Positions 1-13,300 of a stretch of 64,000 bases of DNA are shown in pieces. Positions within the stretch are counted from its first letter, which is position 1. Every line of letters begins with the position of its first letter. The position numbers and the translations under genes were made by a program. The notes under the pieces were generated by a model. It saw only the letters and a program-made list of their open reading frames with translations. It was not told the origin of the DNA and made no database searches. This stretch comes from Blastobasis lacticolella (taxonomy: Eukaryota > Arthropoda > Insecta > Lepidoptera > Blastobasidae): contig LR990058.1 of assembly GCA_905147135.1 (NCBI GenBank), positions 15,165,349 to 15,229,348 of the forward strand, read 5' to 3'.

Positions 1-354
1 AAAAATTGATGGGATTTCATATTTTGCGTGAATAAACACATTATACATCTTATCATGCATAAATATAGCGATTTACACATAAAAAACCATCATAAATAAT
101 TATTTTAGTCATAGACATATTGTCAGTGTCAGACATCACGTCAGTTGTCTCAATCATGCGCATGCGTTATAGCGAAAACAATAATTGCTCACTAAAAGAA
201 ATGGAGTCGCAGCATTATCCACAGCGCGAAAAGCAATTTTGAGCTTTATAAGTATGAAAAAAAGTTGATATTTGGGAAATACGATACTGTACGTAATGGC
301 ATTTTGATTGGGGCGTGCGTATTTGGCTAATTAATTGCTACGTACAAATGTATA

Positions 355-912
355 GTCAATTAGGCGACAGTTTTCAAGCGCATTTTTGTATGAAGTGCTT
401 TATCTACGGTTGGTAGTAAATCAATGCTTGTTATGGTTCGAAATGCTAACTTAAGATTATATCTGTTCAAAATTTGTTTGAATTCTAAGGAATATTTTGT
501 TTTATTTAAGATGTCAGTATTAAAATCTCCGCACATTATAATTTTTCTTTTAGCGTCATAAGCAAATATAAAAATGTCATTTAGTTTATTAAAAAATATA
601 TCATAGTGTTTAGAAAATTTTGCGTTTGAGATGGAGGTCTATATATGCAAATAACAATTACATGCTTTTTACAATATTTATAGCTGAATACTCTATTTTT
701 CCACTAATAGATAGATCACAGATTAATTTTATTTCCTGGAATTCAAGGTTATTTTTTATAAGTTTACAAGCACCTCCATTTCTTTTGGTTCTACAAAAAG
801 AGGCTGCTAATGTGTAGTTTGGTATATTTAGGAGATAAGTCTCTTCTGTAGCCATGTTGTGCTCTGTGATACACATTAATTGCATCGTGATGAAACCTGC
901 AAATTCAGACAA
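355..912 (-). mobile_element. Non-LTR retrotransposon fragment, endonuclease domain
   Basis: Minus-strand translation gives YLLNIPNYTLAASFCR and GGACKLIKNN, and further on IIMCGDFNTDIL, the GDFN motif of APE-type endonucleases. Frames shift, so it is a decayed fragment. Confidence 0.8.
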
Positions 913-1053
913 CTGAGTCAGGTTCCCCTGGTAGCAGGGTCACGGAGGTCAGATCTCAGTCGCTCCACTGTAACTACTTGATCGCCAAATCATGGTGAAG
1001 GCGGACCCCAGGCACAACCGAGACATTAACGCCAAGATGATGATGATGATTAA
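884..1053 (+). mobile_element. SINE family 1, 5'-truncated
   Basis: Begins in the body (catcgtgatgaaacctgc) and ends in gatgatgatgatgat. Confidence 0.88.
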
Positions 1054-1223
1054 TTAAAGATTTATTGCTGTGTGAACTAAGACTTCTATCTTCAATGTGT
1101 GTCAATGACAACATGCGTGTGAAAGGAGCGAGTATCGAGAGTGAAACTAGTGACAAAGCTAATTGTGCTAACCCCATCTAGTGGGGTAAGGGCCGGTAGG
1201 TGATGATTAACGAAGACTCTTAC

Positions 1224-1303
1224 CATATGTTCCTCTTTTATCTTACACCTGAAATCATGAGCCATTCTCTTCTTAAATTCTTCTACTTGCTGTTGTCCGT
1301 TAT
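1224..1303 (-). CDS. Gene A exon 29: penultimate C-terminal exon
   Basis: Acceptor atattttag, donor gtaaga, phase 1 to 0, 80 bases. It encodes [18 protein letters not shown], which aligns with gene B exon 54158-54240 (CDMHATFNCELKDEHK) at the same phases. The final exon is not found between 1 and 1223, so it lies beyond the left edge. Confidence 0.8.
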
Positions 1304-4300
1304 CTAAAATATAAAAATATGCCAATGCAATTTGTAACACAACCATAATTAATTCTACAACCATTTCAAAATTCAAATTAAAAATTACCAAAAGTAGTAA
1401 AGCGAACGTACAGTTTAGTATAGATACAGCACACTTCACGACAAAATGTCATTCTTTGTATTTTAGAACTGGTATATTCGCTTAGCTACTTTTGATGAAA
1501 AGCGGAAGCGACCACGGTCTAAATAGTGGCAGCGTGCTTGAGAGACCAGTACTTTAATTCATTACCCCTTTTGCCAACAATTCTCTGAATTCAATAATTG
1601 AAATTGTTACTTTTGCGATTCCGTATCATCGATCTTATGTGTGCAGTTGCTAACAAAGTTATTTTGCATTCTTCTTCTTAGTGTAGCACTCTTGACAGAG
1701 TGGTCGTGGTCATGAATCGGTCGAGTTCTGCGCCACCGCCCTCGTGATGTAACGCCATGTGTCCCTGTGCTTAGCGGAGCAAGAGTTTTCAATCATGGTA
1801 CACACTCTGTGTAGCAGACTTAATGAGATCCGTCCACCGTGTTAGAGAGCGCCCACGAGATCTTTTACCCTCGACTTTCCCTTGCACCACCAAACGTTCC
1901 ATGGAGTCTTCATTAAAGAGGATGTGCCCGATGAACTTGAGAATTCGTATTTGCACAGACGACGATAATCTCTCTTTGATGTTAAGTTCTTGTAGGATTG
2001 AAGTATTGGTTCGGTGTGCGGTCCACGGGATTCTGAGCATGCGTCTCCAACATCACATTTCCAGTGCGTCGATCTTGTGACGGTCTTTCGTACTCAGCGT
2101 CCACGTCTCAGCTCCTTATAGAAAGATTGGAAAGACCAGGCACCGAATCAGTCGAACTTTTGTGTTTCTGGTTATTCTGCGGTCCTTCCAAATCTTTGCA
2201 AGTTTTGCCACTGAGGATCTAGTCACGGCGCAACGCCTCCGAATTTCATCATCGCAGCCTCCAGCATTAGTGATCGTGGAGCCCAGATACACATAGCTAC
2301 TAACCGCTTCGCATTTCGCTATATCCCGGACGTCTGGTTGGTTGTTGTTGACGCGGTCGACAATCATAATTTTTGTCTTGTCACGGTTGATTGTAAGTCC
2401 AAAATCCAACGCGGTGGTCTCCAGACGACGAAGAAATATCTCAATTTCATCTCTGGTTGATGCTAGAAGAGTGCTGTCATCCGCATATCTCAAATTTGTT
2501 ATTTTTCGGCCGCCTACAGATATTCCCTTATCCAAATCTTCTATTGAATTAAACTGAAACTACTAACTAAAAACTAAAAACTATTAACTCGATCATACGT
2601 AATCGCAAAAGTAATCATTTAAATTATTGAAATCAGAGAATTGTTGGCAACAGAGTTACGTAACTAGCATACAGTAGCAATAGTTAGGCAAGGCAACACA
2701 TGCTGATGCCTTTAACTGGATGGGAGACCGTGTCTTACTTTGAGGCTATTGGAACTTGAGTACCGCCAGGTGTGCTTCGTAACCGTGGGGACCCTGAGAC
2801 TGGTTGAACAGTCAGTCAAACTGAGAGCCTCCGGGTATGGAGCCCTAAATAAGGAAGACCAATCGTTCCACCTCACCAGTGAACACAGAAGCAGAGCTCA
2901 TCTTGAACGCGACGGCGTACCCGGGCGCGATCTCGTCCTTCAGCTCGTTGGGCGTGCCCAGAGCACACATCTCGCCTTCGCTCAGGATCGTGACTCTCGT
3001 GCACAACTTCTCCACCTCATCCATACTGTGGGGTGTCAGAAACACGTTGTAGGTTAAGGAAGGGTCCATAAAGGTTGCGCCGCGCTGGGGCTCCACACTA
3101 AATTCCACTTTCTCGTCTCTAGAAACTACATTCAGATATTCATGTGTATACAATAAAGTTGAGGAAAAAATCAGAGTCTCATGGATTTCTCTTGCGACAG
3201 CAAACTTAAATCCGAGTCTAGGCTCCAGCTATGAGGCAGGAGGCTGCCGGATCTTAGAACGCATGACTGAGATTCGAACACGAACGCTTGTCAATCAGAC
3301 TACTCTGTATGGCGGCACAGACCAGCCAGCGTAGAAAGCAAGCTGCCACGGTCAAAATCATGGGGCTCTATTTATGAAAAGATGGCATCCACGTGAGCGG
3401 TCGTATTGTAATGCCAGTCTCTTCTGCCTTTAGCAACTTACCACGAGTGTGAAGGAGACAGATAGCGCATGCAAGAGCACGCATGGCCCTATAAGCTTTA
3501 TGTCGCTGGACCATATTATGATCCAGATAATCTGTCATCATATACGCACGACTGAGAAGCGAACACGATCGCCCGCTGGTCCATCAGCCCCCTCTGTATG
3601 GCGGCCCAGACCAGCCGGCGCGCCGCCGTGTCCACGCCGGCCGTCGGCTCGTCGAGCAGCGTCACCGGCGCGCCGCCGCAGAGGGCGGCAGCTGTCGCCA
3701 TCCGGCGCTTCATGCCGCCGCTGTAGCCTGACGCGCGACGGTTCATGTGCTTCTCCATGCCTGTGGGATGTCAAATGGGGATCTTGGTTGCGTCTTATTT
3801 TAATTATAGGCAATGTCAAACGAGCAAACAGGCCACCTGATAAGCGGTAACTGACGCCCGTAACAATTACGATTGATGCATTTAGGTTGCAGGCAACACA
3901 AATACAGAACCGCAGGTGCGTTTTCACTGTCTGGATTTAGATGAAATGCCTCACGATTGTTATTGTTCTTGTTATTCTAATCATATGTATATTTGCGTAC
4001 CTAGTAAAGGATGCAGGTACCGGCTGGATGCGAATGGCACAGGACCGGCTTTAATCTATGATGGAGGTCATGTCCAGAAGGACGTTTTGCGGCAGATATG
4101 ATGATAATGATGATGATGACATTGTATCTATTAGGCTAGGTATTGTTAACAAGGCATCTAAAATTATGTTTTTTCTTTCTATAAGATTATAAGCGCCGAA
4201 ATAATTCGATTTGGTCTGAAAGTACGCAATAGTTCGTATCGAATTTCACGGCGGCAAAAGCTAGTTTTAGTATAGGTATGTGTGTATGATTTTTTCGACA

Positions 4301-7300
4301 TTCGGTCAGTTACATAAATAATATAGAAATAACTTGGCCTGTCACAACATATATATCGTGTGTACAACAAATGGTTAAATAAATAAATTCAATCAGCGAA
4401 ACTCACCTGTCCGCTGCAAATCAGTAACAAGTGTTCAGAACAGAAACGGCTGATACGGTCTCCAATAGTTAAATTCCTCCATGCGGTTGACACACAAATT
4501 TGCGTGCGTAAATCGCCCCTCACTGTGCCAAAAACGTTCAAGAAGTTTGCTGGTATACAACTAAGTATACCTACCTACTATCTCCATCCACGTGCGAGTC
4601 TCCCTATCCACGACATAGGCGTGCAGCCCGCGCAGCGTCAGCAGCATCCGCAGGTTGCTCGCGCCGCTGCGGAAGTCGTCCAGTCCGCAAAACTGCGGGC
4701 AGTACCCCAGCGACTGCAAGTACTGGATGGAAAAGAAAAACTCATTTATTAAGGATTTAAGTACCTACATCTACATCTGCTACACAGGTGCCAACAAACT
4801 CACAACCAAGGAACCCAAAGACAGGACAAGGAGAGGTAGGAAGGCGGAGTACAGCTAAAATTGACCCCAAAATGACAGATGATGATGATCAGGTTAAAGC
4901 AGACGGCTGATTCCCTATGCACTCACAGAAGAGGGGTCAGGTAACACACGTATATAGCTTTAGATCTTCTTGAACGAATGAAGTTTTGTAAAATCTATAC
5001 TGACATTGAACAGGCTTTTTGAAAACAGATAATTTTCTATCTTTGGCCGCATCTTTACACACCATCAGATAATATGGGGGTAAACAAGCCAGCAGACATC
5101 ATAATTTATTACAAGACTTAAGTAGAAACCTTCGATTACTTACCACATTATGCCCGATAAAATGTCCGTTACAAAATATTTTGCCTTTGGTGAGTGGCAC
5201 CTGACCGGAAATGAGTTCGAAAGTGGTAGTTTTTCCGGCGCCATTCACTCCTAGTAGACCGAAGCATTCGCCTACAAGAATTAGATAAGCGTCGGGATAA
5301 AAGAAATCGCAAACAGTTTTAGTTAAAGTTTCAGGGAGCTTATTGATAGTCTGTCAAATTAATTTGATTTATTATAACCAGTCGAATGTTCTAACCAGAA
5401 GATTGTGAGGCTGTAGGTTACCCTACGTCATCGAGTACCTACAAGAAATATTCCACTTTGTAGTGAGAGCTTGTCTAAGCTGAAATGACGCGCCCCACTA
5501 CTTAATTAGTTGATTTCGATGTGTGAGAGCAAATATTGATAACGACACTTCATCTGTGTGGAAGCGTCGACTGCTCCAGTCGAACGACGCGTGCTCCTAC
5601 GTTTGAGTCTCATCGGCAACTGAATGACCAATTACAACATTAGCATTTGTATATGTATTGTGTCCATATTTTAAATTTGTTTGCGTGCGTTAATGCGATA
5701 GTGGGGCGCGTCATTTCAGCTTAGATGAGCTTCTAGAGGTTTAGGAGACCAAGAAAAGTGACTTTAATATGGCTGACTAGCGAAACTGCCAAGAAGATGT
5801 TAGGCAGGCCGGTTCTTTTTACTTCTAGAACTCACACAAGAGGATAACTAAGTACTGTATCTAAGAAAAGTCAACGTTTGGCAACCTGGCACCATTTGTG
5901 GGTCACCTGAACCTCTACTATCGCTACAAAGTGGAATTTGCTTGTACTCGATGACCTACGGCGCCCTCACAGTCAGAAACGCGGTCACAGAAATAGCCTT
6001 AAAGATTGCTAGGCTTATTTGGTAGCACGCATGGCACATAGCTTGCAGAACAGGCCGATGGGGCAGCAAAGTTCTCGACTGGCAACCACGTATCGCAAAA
6101 ACGCAGCTTGGGTAAGGTTGATCGACGACCTGGAGCGCGATTACGCTAAATTATAACATTCTCGTTCATTTGTAACTCGTCTCTAATTCAGTTCCATATA
6201 TCATCCAATTCCGTTCAAGCTGTGCGAAATTCGGTATTACAATATAGTTCAATGCCAAGGCCAACCAAAAAACTAAACTATCTTGTCTCACAAATAAACA
6301 AAATTTGCCTAGAAATAAACACTAAAACAGTTCAAAATCAATCAAAACTACGTAGCGTATTTCTAACTTATTGTGCGCGTGAGTTCAAATCCATCGGGCA
6401 CGACTGACAAATAGATATAATTGTTTCTATATATTTTTAACTTTAAAATACTGGGATAAAGTACGCCTTTCTTATTGGTTACAAGCCGGCGTTCACATCA
6501 ACCACCAATCAATCCACACCGTGAATGCCGCCTTAGCGTACTTAATTTGAATGAAACAATGAGCAAGTTGTTATTAACCCTGAGTACTTTATAGTGAAAC
6601 AAAAATAGTGTATAGTAGCAATTATTGTACGCTCAATACATCGCCATTTCTCTCGGTTGCACTTTAAGCGAGTGATTTAGACGGTCGGGCCCGATGGACA
6701 TGAGTTCGCGCGCGCTCTGTAGCTTTGAAATCAGTATATTTGTCGCAGCCGGATGGTTAAATTAGCCAGTTAATGAAACGGCTAGCTTCTTATGCTATTA
6801 TTTAATTGAAAATTTGCCAATTTCAAGAATTATTAAAGTAATGTTTAAAGAAAGAAATTGACCCGAGTTTACGGAGTTCCTCCAAATATTGTCACAATGC
6901 TAACTTAATCACAATAATCTCAAACAATAATAATAGTTTGCATTAGGTTTTAATTCGGTTGGGTTAGGTTAATGTTGTGACAATGCATGGAGGAGCTCCG
7001 TAAACTCGGGGCAATATCGTTCGTTGGACGTAACTTTCAAAGTTCATGAATTTGGCAAATATTCAATTAAATAATTGCTTAAAAAGCTAGCCATTTAATT
7101 AACTTGCTAATTTAACCATCCGGCTGCGACATATAGATGTCGTTCCGCAATCGCTATTCAATTGCATTTCGGTTTAGTTGCAGCCTGCATTATTGAGCGC
7201 TGCTGGTACCACGGTACTTATACCAGCTGGATGCGGACGGTACAGCACCGGCCTTTCTGGAGATCAACGGGGACGCCTATGCCCATCAGTGAGCGTCTTT

Positions 7301-10300
7301 CAGCGGAGATGATGATGAAAATACTACATATTTTATACGCTACCATCTTATTTAATTTGATAAGGCAACCCACTTGATGGTAAAACTCACTGTCACCCAT
7401 AAAATCTGAGATTCAAGCATTCAGGTTAGTCAAAAAATTGTTTAATCAATTGTCATAAAATTGCGCTTGACCTTACCTTTTTGTACAGATAAATTGGCAT
7501 CTCTCAATGCATATTTTGGTGTACATTTTATTGAGCTGTAGAAGGCTTTCCAAGTGTTATGCACCAGTAATGCATCAGTTATTTCATGGTGGTCTGCAAT
7601 TTGTAAGTTGTCTTTACTAATATTTACTACTCCAGTACAAAAACAAACCTATTTTCTGAAATATTATTATCATGAAAGTGTAGGGGGCGCCAGTATCTTA
7701 TTCCAAGACATCTAGTGACTGTTTTTACTACGGCGGTATGTGAGTTCCTATCCACTACAGATTTTGGATCGACCTCCTACTGGCTAACTCTCAAACTACT
7801 TAAACTAACATATCGCCGTCGAGAAACAAATTACTAGTTGACAATCCGTGGTATTTTCATTTTTCGTGTCGGTTTTTCGTAGGCGTCTTGATCGTTACAT
7901 CATCTTTACCTCTCACCTTTTCCTTATATAGTATAAAAGAAAGTCGCTTTCTGCGTCTGTCTGTTTGACCGCAGTCTGGAGATTTCCTTGAACCCTTATT
8001 GTTTTTAAAATCATGCTAGAACACCATTTTCACCCAGATCGTAATAAATGGACGAAGAAGAAGCGTTTCTCGCCAAATTGTAAGGCGGTTGCCCAAGTGC
8101 AAACCGCTTGAGCGGATATGCTCAATTAATGTTCGCCACAAACTAAATATTAACACCCATTTGCAGTTCCTGTGATTTATGAATAAAAACCAACGCCCTT
8201 CTTCCATTTTGAAGTCACAAATTTAAATTCATGGCTAGCAATTAGGGCATGAGGTCCCGCTGAGTGTAGGCACACGTATCCTATATACCCTTAGTAGTCT
8301 ACGCACGTTTTCGGATATGTTCACCGTAACCCTTCTCGACGGCGACGCCATCGTAGGATAGACATAGACATAGACATAGACATAGACATAGACATAGACA
8401 TAGACATAGACATAGACATAGACATAGACATAGACATAGACATAGACATAGACATAGACATAGACATAGACATAGACATAGACATAGACATAGACATAGA
8501 CATAGACATAGACATAGACATAGACATAGACATAGACATAGACATAGACATAGACATAGACAGACATAGACATAGACATAGACATAGACATAGACATAGA
8601 CATAGACATAGACATAGACATAGACAATTTTATTGGTAAAAAATGTTTACAAGTCATTATTTGTTGTTACATAGGTACAAAAGGTTATATACATAACCTT
8701 AAATTAGCGCTTAGATAGCGCGGCGAGGCGGTAGTGTGTGGTGCCGCCACTTCAAGAATAGCACCACGCCACATCTTCCCGTGGGTGTCGTAAGAGGCGA
8801 CTGAGGGACTAAACCAGAGAATGGGCATCCTACTGTGTACTTTTGTACCTACTGCGATCGCCAACCCGCCTGCCAGCGTAGCAATTATGGCACCCCCCCT
8901 ATGGCATGACTAATACACACATGCCCCTTCCCCGGCGACCCCACTATTTCTATGGTAGCAGTCTAACGGCGTGACAGGTGGTGCAGAAATGCTATTTTAT
9001 ACCACTAAGGTTGCAAACAAGATGATAAGCAGATGAATGATAAACTGATGGTAAACAGTCACCGCAGCCTATGGACGTTTGCAATACGTTAGCATAACCC
9101 ACGCGTTGCCTTCTGTGTAAAACCCTTTTCAACCCTATCTTGAAGAACTCCATATACGCTCAGTGTACGCACGTTTCCGCATCTGGTCGCCGATGTAAAC
9201 TTTTTCGGCGGCCACGTGCTCGCAGTTGAACGCCATCGCGGGGAACCGCGGCGGGCGCACGCGCAGCAATGTCCGCCGGAGCCGGTAGCAGACGCCGTAC
9301 TCCAGTAGCAGCACGAACGACTGCCGGAGGGTATTACATAACTACATACACACTCGTACATACTTAGGTACGCACCACAGAACAATGATCGGGCCACGAC
9401 ACCCGCGCGCGCGGCTACACACATGGATTTCAAAGCTCTATGGTACAGACTCACGCCCGTATCTCATAGGCTCCACGATCGGACTAACCTCCTTCTGCCT
9501 CTTCCACATTAATATATCTTTTCATAGATTGACGCCAGTTGCTGTCCCGCCTGCGAGAATTGGATATGGTTTTTGGGAGGATTTTCATTTGCTAACCAAG
9601 AGGCGGACAGGTAAACCATTGCGTAGTAGAGATACCGGTCGAACCACTCGAATTCATACGAACCGCGTCGGCTCGACTTAATGCGTAATAGTGTGATCCC
9701 CGAACAGTACAACCTGGACCCCTTCAAGGCCAGAGTGAATAGTCTGTTTCCGACAGGCTTGCTCCACCTTCGGCCGCATTGTCGCTTGCCATCAGGTGAG
9801 ATGGCAGTAAAATGAATGCCTAGTACATATATTGTAAAAAAAGCTATTTACGTAGTATGGGTCTAGCTTAATTTCAGAATTGTGAAAAAAGGAATGCCCG
9901 ATTGTCCTGAACTGACTCCCATATGATATTCCTAAGCATTAAGGCGTCACAACAGACGCTAAACTTTATTTCTCAGCCATACTTTAGCAGTTATTAGAGA
10001 GGTAGGGCATAGTGGGGTGTCCCGTTCGAATTGGAGCCGCCTGACTGAGGAAGTACCTCCACCTTACAGAATATCGCAGCCAAACAATATCTTTTAAATA
10101 GTATTGTGTTTCTGCCGGTGAGTAAGGTCTCCAGTGCTCCATGGGGTGGGAATTTGGGAAACCGTGGCTTTGGCAGTAGAGGGGCATTTGCCTTTTTGCT
10201 GCCAGAGCAACGTGTTACAGTGGTAGACAACGCATTGGCGATACTCTTGGTGTTGCTAATGTCTATAGGCAGCGGTGACCACTTTCCATCAGATGGCTCG

Positions 10301-13300
10301 TTTGCCTGATTGCCTACCACATACACACCTTAACATGTTAGTAAAATTATTTAAAATCAACACATAACTTACAACAAGGAATAAAAACTGTACAAGTAGT
10401 AAGACCAACGTATCGCCAGGGGCATACTCGTCGAACGACAAGTGTATATATGGGCCTTTAATAGCGCTCCCGTCACCTGCAGTATAAAAATATATTTTTT
10501 ACATGTGAACGAATAAATAGTAATTGGCCGTGTGGTGTCCGGCAGAGTACAATAGCACCAACCCCTTATATTCGTGGGTGGGCGACTAATATCCTCAAGG
10601 CAAAAGATCTAGTGTGTCTGTAGGCTGGAAAATAGGCAGCACTGTTTTCCTTTGTTATATTTATAACACTGCGATCTCCATACCGCCTGCCGCCAGTGAT
10701 GTGGTGTCCTGCCTGGCAGGACACCACGTCACATCATCACGTTAATCAATAATTTATAGAAAAACAAATTACAATATAAGGCCCACTTGACCAATCTGGG
10801 TTATCATGGCTTACTCACATTAAATTTTACTTTGGAATTAAATAAGAATACCAGCTTAATAAAACTGAACTCACGACAGCAACGCACTGCATCGAAGCCT
10901 TCGGTAAAATATGGGAGTTCCGGACATTTGTCGAAATTGTGCTTGCAATAAGAGTTGAATCTCGATATGTCGGTGAGTTCGTTCATCGCTTGCGCATACA
11001 GATGCGGAGGGATTATCAGCCCCATCACGTTCATTATCCGAGTGTAGAGGTGCGGCTCGTCCGTAATCTTCAGGTCCTCTAATGCCATAATTAAGATTTG
11101 AGAGAGGAATCCTGCGAAAATATTCGACAAGTTACATAATTTCGGATTGATTTTGACTTGAAAAACTAAGACAAATTCTTAACACATTTAAGAATGAGGT
11201 TTAATGTAATTTTTATGAAATTTTAAAATTTTCTGTTTATCTTGCGATTAAGAATTTGGTGCAAGCCGGTCTCATTGACATTTTTCCTGACGATGAAATT
11301 ATGCCACGAACGAAGATAAATTCCACTTTCTTAAATTGTTTTTTTTTTCATTAGTCATTCACTAATTAACGTATAGTAAAAAATCAATAACCACGAGTGT
11401 TTTAAATGAAAATGAACTCAATAGAAAAAGTTGACGCTTTTGAGCGACTAGGCACGATATATTTTTCTAAAGAAAATATTTAGACATGCCGCCCATAAAG
11501 GGTGAAGTGCACTTCGACGTTCAAAACTAAAATATCAAAACCAATATGTATGTATACGTATCGTATACATAAGTTCATTATATTGTAGATACTTTTAATA
11601 AAGTAGACCTACCACAACATACCGAACAGATTTAGCTGGGAGATTAGAAACATGCTGGCGTTCCTCTCATTCAGGTAGAAACTGACGACATACATGTAAG
11701 CATACACGTTCATTCCACAAATTACGGTCACTACAAAAATGGCCACTGAAAGGAAGAAGTTATGAGAGATAAAATTACATGGATACCTACCATATAATTG
11801 TAACTGTACCTTGTTACTATTATACAATTCTCAACTACTAAGTATCGAAATCTCAATATGTAATCAGGTTACACCTCCAACAACGTACTTACAAAGCGAA
11901 TATTTGTCGTTGATAGTTTTGTCGTAATCAAACAAAAACGCTGCAGACACCACCGCAGTACCACAAACGAGAGTGAAGTACACCATGTGGTAGACGAAAG
12001 TGGTTAGCCAGTAAAGATACGGGGGACAGCCCGCCATTATGTGCGTATGTCGTGCCACTGTTATGCGCTCGCGGCATGGAAGTATCACGTCATTTATCAC
12101 AGTTGACATTATTGCTGGAACAATTTCGGTACCAATAAGAGTTGAGTCGAATGAATTGTTTTATGACGATGAATCATATCATAATTTATTATAACATTAA
12201 ATATGGCACGGGCCCAAAATGATGCCCTGAGGGACGCCTAAACGGGGGTACTTGATGAACGGTGGGAGTCCTATGTTAATGATGTACAATAAGTGAAAGA
12301 AATAACTTACTACAGATATTGAATACAGAAAACAGAGCGCAATTGATTTTAGTCTTCGGAGTATGAATCGCGGAAATCAAAGGCATGTTATTTTTTAATT
12401 TGACCACTATATCTTTCCCGGTTGCCTTGGGCATATGCTTTATTGCCAACATGTTACTGAGGAGATTCAGACCAACCGCAGCGCTGTGCTCTAGATACGG
12501 TGAATATAAAACAACTCCTTCGCTGTCGTTTAAATGAACTGCAATTCTTTCGTCTGCGCTTTCTATGCTCATATCTGAAAACATGATATATTTGGACTTT
12601 TACCGATTTTCTCTTTATTACTCTTTATTCTACTTGAGGTCCACCGATTTCAGGTAAAATTATCCAATGGCAAAAATTATGTTTACAAAGGTCCAAGCGT
12701 ACTTAGGTTTGCAAAAAGTAAGCGAACAAACGATCAGTATTCACACGCTTTCGATGTTCGAATTCGAAATTTTTCCTAGACACAAATCTCCAATAATGAC
12801 ATTGAAATGTCTATTGCAACCAAAAATATTTTCTCAACTATCTCCGGCAACCGTATAATGTCCAAGATCGATTTCAGTGTATTTAATACACATTTGTGTA
12901 TATAAAATGTCACAATGCGAGAGTAGGCCCCTGACCTGCAACTTTATTTTGACATTTAATAGTTCCTGACAAACGAGCAGACAGCCCACCTGATGATAAG
13001 CGGTAGCTGTCGTTCATAACATCTACGATTCATGCATAGGCATCAAAAATACAGAACCGCAGGTGCGTTGGGACATGCTCGTCATTGCCTGTAAATTAAT
13101 AATTTACCACCAAAACCCACATCTTGATTAATGGCGAAAGGAAAGATTTAAAAAAAGAAAAAAATATTGGTTTCAGATATTAATAATTTTTTTTTATACT
13201 ACTCAGTGACAAGCGAGTAGACAGCCCATCTGATGGTAAGTGGTAACTGTTGCCCATAAAATCTACGATTCATACATTTAAGTTGCAGGTAACAAAAATG

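Noticed and set aside
1092..1439. A possible tetraspanin-like membrane segment on the minus strand
   Set aside because: The hydrophobic part is intron. The piece 1224-1303 has proper splice sites and phase and aligns with the penultimate gene B exon.
8235..8657. Met-Ser and Val-Tyr repeat proteins
   Set aside because: Translations of the TAGACA microsatellite.
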